From a virus: DNA of 49,369 nt. The notes beneath the pieces are model-generated. The model saw only the letters and a list, made by a program, of their open reading frames with translations, made no database searches and was not told where the DNA came from. This document shows positions 41,201-47,770 of the stretch, in pieces. Numbering within the stretch: the stretch's first letter is position 1; the number at the start of each line of letters is the position of its first letter. The translations under genes were made by a program, and so were the position numbers. The DNA is taken from IMG/VR virus record IMGVR_UViG_3300022602_003213, positions 1-49,369 of that record, one strand, 5' to 3'.

Positions 41201-41433
41201 CCGTTGAAGAAGTCATTGAATGGTGCACGGCGCACGAGTTGGTTGACCTCATGGTACAGATGGGTTGGACCAAGAGCAAGGGCGAAGGCCGCAGGCTGAT
41301 CACCCAGGGTGGCATACGCATCAATGATGAGAAAGTCACTGATCCCAACACCTATGTGTTCGTCACACCAGACCGCAAGCAATTCTATCTCTTGGGTATA
41401 GACGGGAGCAAGATTAATGCCCAAGCTGATTGA
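41197..41433 (+). CDS. Stand-alone S4 RNA-binding domain protein
   Basis: 78 residues. Residues 12-50 (ELVDLMVQMGWTKSKGEGRRLITQGGIRINDEKVTDP) match the S4 domain of TyrRS and ribosomal protein S4, including the SKGEGRRLI-QGG-I-IN-E-V-D pattern. S4 domains bind structured RNA such as tRNA or rRNA. No synthetase core is attached. With TilS, a tmRNA and an Sm-like candidate it points to RNA handling by the phage. It overlaps its neighbours. Confidence 0.72.
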   Translation: MTVEEVIEWCTAHELVDLMVQMGWTKSKGEGRRLITQGGIRINDEKVTDPNTYVFVTPDRKQFYLLGIDGSKINAQAD

Positions 41434-41971
41434 TCCCAAGAGCGGTGAGCCTAAGTTCTACAAAGGTCCTGGCAGGAAAAAGGACAAACAGCTGGGTATC
41501 TACGACGCCATCATAAAGAAACCCATGGTCATCGAGGGCAAGATCAATGCTCATCTAAAAGACCATAGACCGTTACATAAGTTAACTGCTGATGGGTTAC
41601 AGCAACGTGACGCAAAATTAGATGTCGCTTGCAATAAGACCATAAGGCAACGCACAGAGCCATTGCTAACCAATGTATCCAATCCAAAGCCGTTGATCCG
41701 GATCAAGAAACCAAAGTTTGGACAAAATACTCAAATCTATGACAAGATACATAAGAAATTTGGAACAGTATGGCGAGATCATCATATTGCCGAAGACGGA
41801 AATAGAGTATTTGACAAGGTCACTGTAAGATACGAGGACGGAACCACCGATGTGGTAGACTGCGCTCAACTGCAGAAGCATCGCAGGCGTCCTGGGAAGA
41901 ATCTTCCGAAACCGATACGATCTTGGCGCGATACAGATGATAGGAGTGATGATGGCACAACCTCTCCGTGA
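41417..41971 (+). CDS. Basic hypothetical protein, possible nucleic-acid binder
   Basis: 184 residues, high in Lys, Arg and Asp. There are no Cys clusters or catalytic motifs. The C-terminal part (about 105-150) reads as a small beta domain (VFDKVTVRYEDGTTDVVDC) like a chromo/SH3-type barrel, followed by a basic tail. It overlaps the S4 gene by 17 bases and the glycosylase gene by 20. No family known. Confidence 0.5.
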   Translation: MPKLIDPKSGEPKFYKGPGRKKDKQLGIYDAIIKKPMVIEGKINAHLKDHRPLHKLTADGLQQRDAKLDVACNKTIRQRTEPLLTNVSNPKPLIRIKKPKFGQNTQIYDKIHKKFGTVWRDHHIAEDGNRVFDKVTVRYEDGTTDVVDCAQLQKHRRRPGKNLPKPIRSWRDTDDRSDDGTTSP

Positions 41972-42353
41972 CGATCTAATGGTTCAGGAACAAATATCAG
42001 GACCTTGGCAGATGTTTGTTGGTTGTATAATGCTGAACCAAACGGGCCGCAAGCCTGTGAAGACCGTGCTGCCAGAGTTCCTAGCTCGCTGGCCCACACC
42101 CGAGGCATATCTTAACAGCGACCCAGATGAGGTCAAGGCAGTGATACGACCACTAGGATTCTACAATCGCAGAGAAAACACCTTCCGCCGCATGAGCCAG
42201 GACTTCCTTGTCTGGGACGGTGTGGATGCTACCAAGTTATATGGAATTGGACTGTACGGGTCACAGAGCTATCGCATATTCTTCCTTGGTGAGAGATTTG
42301 AACCACAGGATAAGGAACTGCGTCGTCATCTTGGCTATCCGCAGCTGGCATAA
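41952..42353 (+). CDS. HhH-GPD DNA glycosylase, MBD4-like
   Basis: 133 residues from ATG 41952 after AGGAG. Signature features: GPWQMFVGCIMLNQT, LPEFLARWPTPEAYLNSD, IRPLGFYNRRENTFRR, then the HhH-type LYGIGLYGSQSYRIFF and the catalytic Asp (D120) in EPQDKEL. This matches the catalytic part of MBD4-type thymine/uracil glycosylases (endonuclease III superfamily), which remove T or U mispaired with G. It is shorter than bacterial Nth and has no FeS-cluster cysteines. Possible role: mismatch or deaminated-base repair of phage DNA, or attack on host DNA. Confidence 0.72.
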   Translation: MAQPLRDDLMVQEQISGPWQMFVGCIMLNQTGRKPVKTVLPEFLARWPTPEAYLNSDPDEVKAVIRPLGFYNRRENTFRRMSQDFLVWDGVDATKLYGIGLYGSQSYRIFFLGERFEPQDKELRRHLGYPQLA

Positions 42354-42361
42354 ATTATAGC

Positions 42362-42811
42362 ATGAAGATAGATGAACTCAGCCAAGGTGCCAGCAAGGCA
42401 CTGATATGGAGCAGGTTGGACGATACCTACTTGTTCATACTGCGCAGCGATCTCAGCAAGCATCCTCTGCAATGGGACCTACCTGGCGGGCATGTGGACG
42501 CAGGTGAGAGCCATAGGCAGGCACTGTATCGCGAGATCATCGAAGAGCTTGGCACAGATCTCAGTGATCAGCCCAGCATGTTGCTCAGTGAAAACATCAC
42601 AGAAGAACCTCGCTTTGTGATGCGCAACTACGTGATATGCGTGCCCAAACAGTTTGAACCCATGCTCAACTGGGAGCATGTCGAGTGGCAATGGAAACCT
42701 CTGGACGAGATGCCAGAACCAGTTACCTTTAGCGTGGACATGCTGATGAGCAATGATCGTGCTGCAGAACGTCTCAAGACTTTCATAGACCAGCAGCGCA
42801 AAGCAGGTTGA
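42362..42811 (+). CDS. Nudix hydrolase with CTS-like N-terminus
   Basis: 149 residues. The Nudix box is intact: G43-x5-E49-x7-R57-E58-I59-x-E61-E62-x-G64. It hydrolyses a nucleoside diphosphate-linked compound; the substrate cannot be read. The N-terminus MKIDELSQGA resembles the shared short signature seen in the late proteins. The ATG at 42362 closely follows an ATTATA/TTGGCT pair, a possible near-leaderless promoter. Confidence 0.85.
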   Translation: MKIDELSQGASKALIWSRLDDTYLFILRSDLSKHPLQWDLPGGHVDAGESHRQALYREIIEELGTDLSDQPSMLLSENITEEPRFVMRNYVICVPKQFEPMLNWEHVEWQWKPLDEMPEPVTFSVDMLMSNDRAAERLKTFIDQQRKAG

Positions 42812-42835
42812 CAGCTTCACACACTGTGTTAATGT
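42808..42835 (+). promoter_or_regulatory. Sigma-70-like promoter GGTTGACA-N16-TAATGT for tilS
   Basis: TTGACA (42808-42813), 16-base spacer, TAATGT (42830-42835), ending 6 bases before ATG 42842, so transcription would begin at or near the start codon (leaderless). Confidence 0.5.
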
Positions 42836-42841
42836 AGTCAC

Positions 42842-43774
42842 ATGTTTGATGTGGATGAGCTAGCAGCACAACTGGGCACACGCAGGACCGTGATCGGTGT
42901 GAGCGGCGGTGTAGACAGCATGGTATTGCTGTATATTATCAGCCAGAATCTCGATAAATTTCACTGTGATCTCAGTGTGGTAACTGTGAACCATAAGATA
43001 AACGCTAACAGTGACGCTTGGGCAGAATTTGCTGGCAAGCAATGCACGCAGATGGGCATCCCTGGATTCACCTTCACTGTCAAGGTCAATCCCAACGGTA
43101 ACCTGGAGAATGCTGCCAGAGAAGCACGCTACAGCGCATTTGCCAGCATGGAACCTGAAGCTATCGTGCTGGCACACCATGCTGATGATCAAGCTGAAAC
43201 CGTGCTGATGAAGCTGTTCCGTGGTTCGGGTGCGCGTGGTCTCAAGGGCATGGAGAAATATGGTCCCTGCTGGAATGATCCCAAGGTGCTGCTGTGCCGC
43301 CCCATGCTGGAGCTTAGCAAGCGTGAGATTGAGACCTATGCCAAGATCTGTGAGATTCCATATGTGGAAGATCCCAGCAATACTGATAACAAGTATGATC
43401 GCAACTGGATCCGCAATGAGCTAATGCCGGACATCAAGCGCAGGAATCCGCTGGCGCTGGACAACATCTGCAAGACTGCCAGCATAGTCAGCGAGAGTTT
43501 GGAGCTGATGCGGGATATCGCAAGCATTGATTTGGCTAACGTTGCGCAAACCGATGGCAGTTTGGACTGGCCTAGACTGTGTAAATTAAGCCACACCAGA
43601 TTGAAAAACTTGTTGATGCATGTGTTAGAGCAAAACAATGTTAGCAGCTACAGCACTGATCACATTGAAGATTTTTCTCGAGGACTGTTAAGTGCCAACA
43701 GTGACAGCCGAAATGAGATGAGAATCGGCGATTTTAAGCTACAAAAACGCGGACATCGCGTTATAATTGGGTAG
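42842..43774 (+). CDS. tilS: tRNA(Ile)-lysidine synthetase
   Basis: 310 residues. The ATP PP-loop S21-GGVDS26 is followed by the usual TVNHKIN, NLENAAREARY (the NxExxARxxRY family motif) and HHADDQAETVLMKLFRGSGARGLKGM, a near-textbook TilS block. Length matches short TilS forms that lack the C-terminal domains. TilS adds lysine to C34 of tRNA-Ile(CAU) so that it reads AUA. No phage tRNA is in the window, so it would act on host or out-of-window tRNAs. Own promoter. Confidence 0.9.
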   Translation: MFDVDELAAQLGTRRTVIGVSGGVDSMVLLYIISQNLDKFHCDLSVVTVNHKINANSDAWAEFAGKQCTQMGIPGFTFTVKVNPNGNLENAAREARYSAFASMEPEAIVLAHHADDQAETVLMKLFRGSGARGLKGMEKYGPCWNDPKVLLCRPMLELSKREIETYAKICEIPYVEDPSNTDNKYDRNWIRNELMPDIKRRNPLALDNICKTASIVSESLELMRDIASIDLANVAQTDGSLDWPRLCKLSHTRLKNLLMHVLEQNNVSSYSTDHIEDFSRGLLSANSDSRNEMRIGDFKLQKRGHRVIIG

Positions 43775-43825
43775 CCGGTGTTAGAACACACTCAAACCAG
43801 CCTTTAGTGATAAATTACTATAGCC

Positions 43826-43867
43826 ACTCGAAGGGAGTGCTCGAAACATGCGTGCAGGAACCTGCAC
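43826..43867 (+). repeat. Two hairpins in the 5' leader of the secreted peptidase gene
   Basis: CACTC/GAGTG (43825-43829 with 43835-43839) and GTGCAGG/CCTGCAC (43852-43867), both short perfect stems upstream of the ATG at 43885. The region also has GATAAATT (43808-43815), a near-match to the late motif. The hairpins may control translation or act as processing sites. Confidence 0.4.
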
Positions 43868-43884
43868 CACACTGAGGAGAATAG

Positions 43885-44541
43885 ATGGCTTTTCGGCCTA
43901 TTTTGGTGCCGCTTGCGGTGCTGATGTGGGCAGCTACGGCGATCATCCACGGGGCCCATGCTACAGAGCACCCACGAACACACGCCCAGCTGCATCACCA
44001 CCACGATAAATCCTGCCATGTCAAGGCTCATAAAGCCTGTAAAGGCTCTAAGCATGTAAAGCATGCCATAGGTCATCACGGCCATTGGGTCATCACGGAT
44101 GAAGATGATCTACCAGATGGTCCTATGAGCAATGTGCTTGATGTGGCCGCTCAATACCAAGGGCTGGACGAACACAAAGACGGCAAGCAGCTAGCCCAGC
44201 TGTTTGACTCAGAGCTTGACATCAGCATCAATCCCCGCAGGACTGCGTGGTGCGCTGCGTTTGCCAATGCTGTGTTGGTCAAAGCTGGGTATGATTACAG
44301 TGGCAGCTTGGAGAGTGCCAGCTTTGTGCGCTATGGTAAACCGGTCAAGGAACCAGCCAGAGGTGACATCGTGGTTTTACACGGCGGACGTCGCAGCCCC
44401 ACACATGTGGGATTCTTGGTGGGTACTGCCAGAGTGAACGGCCAGCTGTTTTACACAGTGCTGGGTGGTAACCAAAGCAATCGAGTACAGGTCAGCTATT
44501 TCCCAGCCAGCAAGGTCATTGCCATACGCAGAGTTGGTTGA
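43885..44541 (+). CDS. Exported NlpC/CHAP-type peptidase (TIGR02594-like) with His-rich segment
   Basis: 218 residues. N-terminal signal-like sequence MAFRPILVPLAVLMWAATAIIHGAHA. Residues 28-67 are rich in His and Lys, including HHHH. The peptidase domain follows with C123 in RTAWCAAFANA, GDIVVLHGG, H174 in THVGFLVG and LGGNQSNRV, the set seen in the 27252 protein. Probably cleaves peptidoglycan from the periplasm, as a lysin or during exit. The ribosome-binding site is GAGGAGA. Confidence 0.7.
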   Translation: MAFRPILVPLAVLMWAATAIIHGAHATEHPRTHAQLHHHHDKSCHVKAHKACKGSKHVKHAIGHHGHWVITDEDDLPDGPMSNVLDVAAQYQGLDEHKDGKQLAQLFDSELDISINPRRTAWCAAFANAVLVKAGYDYSGSLESASFVRYGKPVKEPARGDIVVLHGGRRSPTHVGFLVGTARVNGQLFYTVLGGNQSNRVQVSYFPASKVIAIRRVG

Positions 44542-44565
44542 CATATGCTTTAGCTCAGCTATCTT
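44538..44565 (+). promoter_or_regulatory. Sigma-70-like promoter GGTTGACA-N16-TATCTT
   Basis: TTGACA (44538-44543), 16-base spacer, TATCTT (44560-44565), 6 bases before ATG 44572. It begins within the last codons of the peptidase gene. Confidence 0.5.
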
Positions 44566-44571
44566 TAGCAT

Positions 44572-44745
44572 ATGAGCACTGGGATAGACCACGATCATGT
44601 GAAAGCGCTGGAACTGGAGATTGCTATATTGACCAGCAGGCTACAGACGCATGACACTGGCCATCTGCACACAGCTATAAATGTACTACAAGCTCGCATT
44701 GAAGAGATACTGGGCCATGGAGACAACCGTGAACGACAGCAATGA
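44572..44745 (+). CDS. Small conserved-looking phage protein (57 aa)
   Basis: ATG 44572 to TGA 44743-44745. The sequence ALELEIAILTSRLQTHDTGHLHTAINVL is a clear amphipathic helix with a DTGH-HT-I-VL motif that I recall from short T4-type phage proteins. The start sits just after a promoter -10 element, so translation would be near leaderless. It overlaps the next gene by 29 bases. Confidence 0.6.
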   Translation: MSTGIDHDHVKALELEIAILTSRLQTHDTGHLHTAINVLQARIEEILGHGDNRERQQ

Positions 44746-44908
44746 TTTTGAATCCAAGTATCGCACTTGGCACACACGTCTATCCTACATCAAGAGTGCT
44801 GTGCGCATCTCAGCATGCGCTATCGCTTTGTGTGATAGCAGCATCGCGGTGTTAGCAGCTGGGCTGTTGATTGCCGAATTGGTTGGTATTGCGGAGGAGT
44901 GGGTATGA
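44717..44908 (+). CDS. Small membrane protein (63 aa)
   Basis: Starts METTVNDSNDFESKYR inside the previous gene; the C-terminal half (about 30-60) is hydrophobic (VRISACAIALCDSSIAVLAAGLLIAELVGIA), one probable membrane segment. It ends with ATGA leading into the next membrane protein gene. Confidence 0.55.
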   Translation: METTVNDSNDFESKYRTWHTRLSYIKSAVRISACAIALCDSSIAVLAAGLLIAELVGIAEEWV

Positions 44909-45111
44909 GCACGCAGAGCAAGGTTGGCACAGATACAGTGATATTGGTCGCGGTGATATTGATATTGGCGGCTGTATTCTCACCGTTCATGACCATCTGG
45001 AGCCTAAACACGCTGTTTCCGCAGCTGGCAATTCCCATGAACTTTTACACATGGCTGTCCATGGAATGGATCAACCTCATCATCATCGGACGGATCAGCA
45101 AGCGTGCCTGA
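44905..45111 (+). CDS. Small two-span membrane protein, holin-like
   Basis: 68 residues from ATG 44905. A first hydrophobic span (VILVAVILILAAVFSPFMTIWSL) and a second (YTWLSMEWINLIIIG) separated by a short loop. Size and layout fit a small holin or antiholin, and it is near the exported peptidase gene, but the assignment is by topology only. ATGA coupling before and overlap after. Confidence 0.55.
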   Translation: MSTQSKVGTDTVILVAVILILAAVFSPFMTIWSLNTLFPQLAIPMNFYTWLSMEWINLIIIGRISKRA

Positions 45112-45370
45112 TTTCGCCAGTTGGCAGGGCGGCAAGGCAGTGCGATTGGGTCCCATGGACAGTGCCAAGATCCCAGAAGTGCTGCGCTGGCTGCATGACC
45201 AACACGGCGGGCATTACCATTGGCAAGGCCTGCACTATGTGGGATTTGCTGGATATCAAGGCGGTGCGTTCAAGGTCAAGCCCATGCAGGTGGGTCATGG
45301 CAATGTGGTGCTGGATGTGCTGTTGCCAGACGATGCTGCTGCCATGATGTGCTGGCTTAATTGGGCGTAA
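45104..45370 (+). CDS. Small hypothetical protein (88 aa)
   Basis: GTG start at 45104 inside the previous gene. Rich in Gly, His and Trp (WQGGKAVRLGPMD, HGGHYHWQGLHYVGFAGYQGG). The repeated His/Trp pattern might bind a metal or sugar. No family. Confidence 0.5.
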   Translation: MPDFASWQGGKAVRLGPMDSAKIPEVLRWLHDQHGGHYHWQGLHYVGFAGYQGGAFKVKPMQVGHGNVVLDVLLPDDAAAMMCWLNWA

Positions 45371-45377
45371 ATATCTG

Positions 45378-45806
45378 GTGAACAAGAAGATGAACACCAT
45401 CACCTGCGGCGTGCTGATCACAGACGGAGATAGTTTGTTGATCTGTCACCCCACCAACAGCAAGCACTGGGACATACCCAAGGGCAAGAAAGACGGCTGG
45501 GAGATGATTGGTGATGCTGCAGTCAGAGAGCTGCAGGAAGAGACTGGCCTAGTGCTTGACAGCAGCGACATACGCTACATTGGCATCTGGGATTACAAGC
45601 CCGGCAAAGATCTGGCGCTGTTCTTGCGGATTACTCACAGCATGCCCGATCCGCTGTTCTGTTTCTGTGAAAGCACATTTGAACATGATGGACAGCAGAT
45701 ACCAGAGATGGATGACTGGGCTGTGATCAGCTGGGCGGAAGCCATAGACAGGATGAACCCTGATCTGGCCAGAGTGCTAACCACTGCTAGGACGCAGATC
45801 TGGTGA
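45378..45806 (+). CDS. Nudix hydrolase (second)
   Basis: 142 residues from GTG 45378 (ATG 45390 would also work). The Nudix box is G36-x5-E42-x7-R50-E51-L52-x-E54-E55-x-G57, preceded by HWDIPKGKKDG, typical of MutT/RppH-like hydrolases. Separate in sequence from the 42362 Nudix. An RppH-type action on RNA 5' ends is possible; the substrate is unproven. It has a GTAAATATC motif at 45367-45375. Confidence 0.85.
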   Translation: MNKKMNTITCGVLITDGDSLLICHPTNSKHWDIPKGKKDGWEMIGDAAVRELQEETGLVLDSSDIRYIGIWDYKPGKDLALFLRITHSMPDPLFCFCESTFEHDGQQIPEMDDWAVISWAEAIDRMNPDLARVLTTARTQIW

Positions 45807-46057
45807 AGGTCATACTTTATCGTGACAAGTACCTGTCCATTGACAATTGGAAGGATATCAACACTGCTGAGTACCGCAAGCTAAGGATCTTGATCTATGA
45901 TCTATATGCTGTGGAAGCGTGGTTGAATGACCGAGAGCTCACTCTCAACATGGAAAACGTGCGTCACAAGGATGCAGACGGTCGGTGGATAGTGACCACC
46001 TTCTGGGCCGATCTCACACATGAACAGCAGATAGAGCTCAAGCTGACATTGGGTTAA
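45803..46057 (+). CDS. Small hypothetical protein (84 aa)
   Basis: GTG start overlapping the Nudix stop. Mixed helix and strand; the end (VTTFWADLTHEQQIELKLTLG) runs to just before the terminator at 46070. No known family. Confidence 0.55.
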   Translation: MKVILYRDKYLSIDNWKDINTAEYRKLRILIYDLYAVEAWLNDRELTLNMENVRHKDADGRWIVTTFWADLTHEQQIELKLTLG

Positions 46058-46069
46058 CCAGCCAAAAGA

Positions 46070-46093
46070 AAACCCGGGATTGCTCCCGGGTTT
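46070..46093. terminator. Bidirectional Rho-independent terminator
   Basis: Stem AAACCCGGGA (46070-46079) and TCCCGGGTTT (46084-46093) with loop TTGC. T-rich on the right and A-rich on the left (AAAAGAAAA), so it can stop both the plus-strand operon and the minus-strand outer-membrane gene that faces it. Confidence 0.85.
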
Positions 46094-46112
46094 CTCCTAG
46101 CCTATTTTAGTA

Positions 46113-46760
46113 TCAGAAACGAACAATAGCACCCACGTTGAATGCGTCACCAGTTGCGTTCCAGCTGGTGTCATAGTTGCGAGCAACGTTGGCAACCAAG
46201 CTGTAGCTCTTGTTGATGTCATAGGTGACACCGGTGCTGAGCTGATGGCTCTGATAACCATAGGTGTTGCTGTCAATAGCCGAACGGAAACGATAGCCCA
46301 CTGCGTTGAGCGTGATGCTGTCGTTTACCTTGTAGTCAGCTGCGCCGTACACAGCATAGTATGGGAAGTTGGTGGTGGTGAACTTCTCACCGAGACCAAC
46401 CTTACCGCTGAGGGTAACGCCGTACATTGCTGGCAGAGCGTAACCAGCCTGGGCTTCGAGGATCTGTGTCAGCTGGCTGTTAGGAACCTGTGCTGTCTGT
46501 GCCTTGCCGCCGATGCTGAAACCAGCACCGAGGTTGTGCTTGTAGGTCAGCGTGTAGGCGTCGTCGACCTTGGCTCCAAAGTTGTTGTCGAGGTCCTGGC
46601 CGTACTCAACCTTCAAGCTGTCTGAGCTGCCAGCAACTGCTTCGGTAGCAGCAGCCACAGGGGCAGCAGCAGGAGCAGTCTTCTTCTTGGGTAGATCGGT
46701 TGCGAAAGCAACTGATGCAGTTGCCAACAAGGCAACCATTGCTGTAGTGATGATCTTCAT
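46113..46760 (-). CDS. Outer-membrane beta-barrel protein with signal peptide
   Basis: 215 residues from ATG 46760, after GAAGGAA. The N-terminus MKIITTAMVALLATASVAFA is a Sec signal peptide with an AFA-type cleavage site. A Lys/Ala/Pro linker leads to alternating strand patterns from residue 50 (SLKVEYGQDLDNNFGAKV, AYTLTYKHNLGAGFSIG, GVTLSGKVGLGEKF) and a final VGAIVRF, the terminal-Phe signature for BAM insertion. The total suggests an 8- to 10-strand barrel. It would sit in the host outer membrane. The leader of about 80 bases has a GGTCC/GGACC hairpin. Nothing in the window suggests recent host acquisition apart from the unusual function. Confidence 0.75.
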   Translation of the reverse strand: MKIITTAMVALLATASVAFATDLPKKKTAPAAAPVAAATEAVAGSSDSLKVEYGQDLDNNFGAKVDDAYTLTYKHNLGAGFSIGGKAQTAQVPNSQLTQILEAQAGYALPAMYGVTLSGKVGLGEKFTTTNFPYYAVYGAADYKVNDSITLNAVGYRFRSAIDSNTYGYQSHQLSTGVTYDINKSYSLVANVARNYDTSWNATGDAFNVGAIVRF

Positions 46761-46841
46761 AGTATTTCCTTCATGTTTGAGCGGGTCCTTTTGGATCCTC
46801 GGACCGGCCTGGTTAACCATTTTGCCATGACTGGCTAGCTA

Positions 46842-46848
46842 TATTTAA
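46842..46848 (-). promoter_or_regulatory. Promoter motif for the outer-membrane protein gene
   Basis: Minus-strand TTAAATATAG, 82 bases upstream of ATG 46760. It reads as a late motif and also as a -10 with a poor -35 (TTGCTC) 16 bases upstream. The 227-base gap 46761-46987 holds this promoter, the 46927 promoter and the leader hairpin; nothing else seen. Confidence 0.4.
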
Positions 46849-46926
46849 TAGTTAACGACCAAAAGAGCAAGATTGTGCGCCGCAAATTGTCACAAATCAT
46901 GTGTAAGATTGTAACAAAATAAATGG

Positions 46927-46954
46927 TTGACAGCAGATCTAGCTGTGTTATTGT
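46927..46954 (+). promoter_or_regulatory. Sigma-70-like promoter GGTTGACA-N16-TATTGT
   Basis: TTGACA (46927-46932), 16-base spacer, TATTGT (46949-46954), before the 46988 gene. Confidence 0.55.
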
Positions 46955-46987
46955 GTGATCAATATGCAATTTACTCGGAGCTACAAC

Positions 46988-47179
46988 ATGCAGGAAGTCA
47001 TTGCAGGTACGTTAGAAATCGGCGAATTTGTTAATTATTTTATGTACGGGCTGAGCAACAGAGGTTCTCGCTACGGTAAGGCATACGTATCGCGTAAGTC
47101 TAAGAACTATGTCTGGGTAAGAACTCCTACGAAGATCATACGGTTTGACAAGAATGATAAGCTTTACAAGGATTTATGA
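46988..47179 (+). CDS. Small hypothetical protein (63 aa)
   Basis: Start ATG 46988 chosen because CGGAG lies 7 bases upstream and the promoter -10 is at 46949. Basic, strand-rich sequence (MYGLSNRGSRYGKAYVSRKSKNYVWVR). It runs into the HAD gene with ATGATG. No family recognised. Confidence 0.6.
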   Translation: MQEVIAGTLEIGEFVNYFMYGLSNRGSRYGKAYVSRKSKNYVWVRTPTKIIRFDKNDKLYKDL

Positions 47180-47619
47180 TGACCAAGGTTATCGTGTTTG
47201 ACATAGACGGCACTGTGGCAAATATCACACACCGCAGGCACTGGGTGGCCACAAAACCCAAGAACTGGGGTGCATTTAATGCTGGCATGGCGCAGGACAC
47301 GGTGTATGCAGACATCAAGTTCTTATACGATACCTTTGCTGCAGCCGGCAACACCATCGTCTTCTGCAGTGGACGCGGCGAGGAAAACCGTGATGTAACC
47401 GAGAGTTGGTTGCGTGCCAATGGATTTGCGTGGTCTGCTTTATATATGAGAGCTGCTCGAGACCACAGGCAGGACAGCATTGTCAAGGTTGAACTGTTGG
47501 CAGTGATCCGTGCGCACTTTGGTGAACCCTACTTGTGGCTTGACGATCGCAATCAGGTGGTTGATGCCATCCGAGCACAGGGTGTGCGAGTTCTCCAAGT
47601 TGCCCCGGGGGATTTCTAG
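47176..47619 (+). CDS. HAD phosphatase, polynucleotide-kinase 3'-phosphatase-like
   Basis: 147 residues. HAD motif I VFDIDGTVAN with both aspartates, motif II-like FCSGRGEENRD, a Lys in SIVKVELL and motif IV WLDDRNQV. The arrangement resembles the phosphatase half of T4 PseT (polynucleotide 5'-kinase/3'-phosphatase) rather than a general HAD. A T4-type enzyme repairs RNA or DNA ends; no kinase or RNA ligase partner is next to it, so the role is uncertain. Confidence 0.72.
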   Translation: MMTKVIVFDIDGTVANITHRRHWVATKPKNWGAFNAGMAQDTVYADIKFLYDTFAAAGNTIVFCSGRGEENRDVTESWLRANGFAWSALYMRAARDHRQDSIVKVELLAVIRAHFGEPYLWLDDRNQVVDAIRAQGVRVLQVAPGDF

Positions 47620-47760
47620 ATGACAGATAAACCAACTGTGCACATATTACACATGTACCAGCGGCGGCAGCGCGAGCGTTGGCTGCTGCCTCTGGCCTAT
47701 GATGCACAAGCGCGAGGCATCTGGATACCTACCAAACCGCGCATGGATATACGGTGTTAG
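47620..47760 (+). CDS. Small Arg-rich protein (46 aa)
   Basis: ATG follows the HAD stop (TAGATG). Sequence MTDKPTVHILHMYQRRQRERW with a basic helix, stop at 47758-47760. Likely real from coupling alone. No family. Confidence 0.4.
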   Translation: MTDKPTVHILHMYQRRQRERWLLPLAYDAQARGIWIPTKPRMDIRC

Positions 47761-47770
47761 GAACACTAAG

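Noticed and set aside
44871-45347. A 158-residue protein in another frame
   Set aside because: Its His/Cys/Arg-rich composition is that of a shadow; the two coupled membrane and Gly/His genes in the other frames have ribosome-binding sites and ATGA overlaps.
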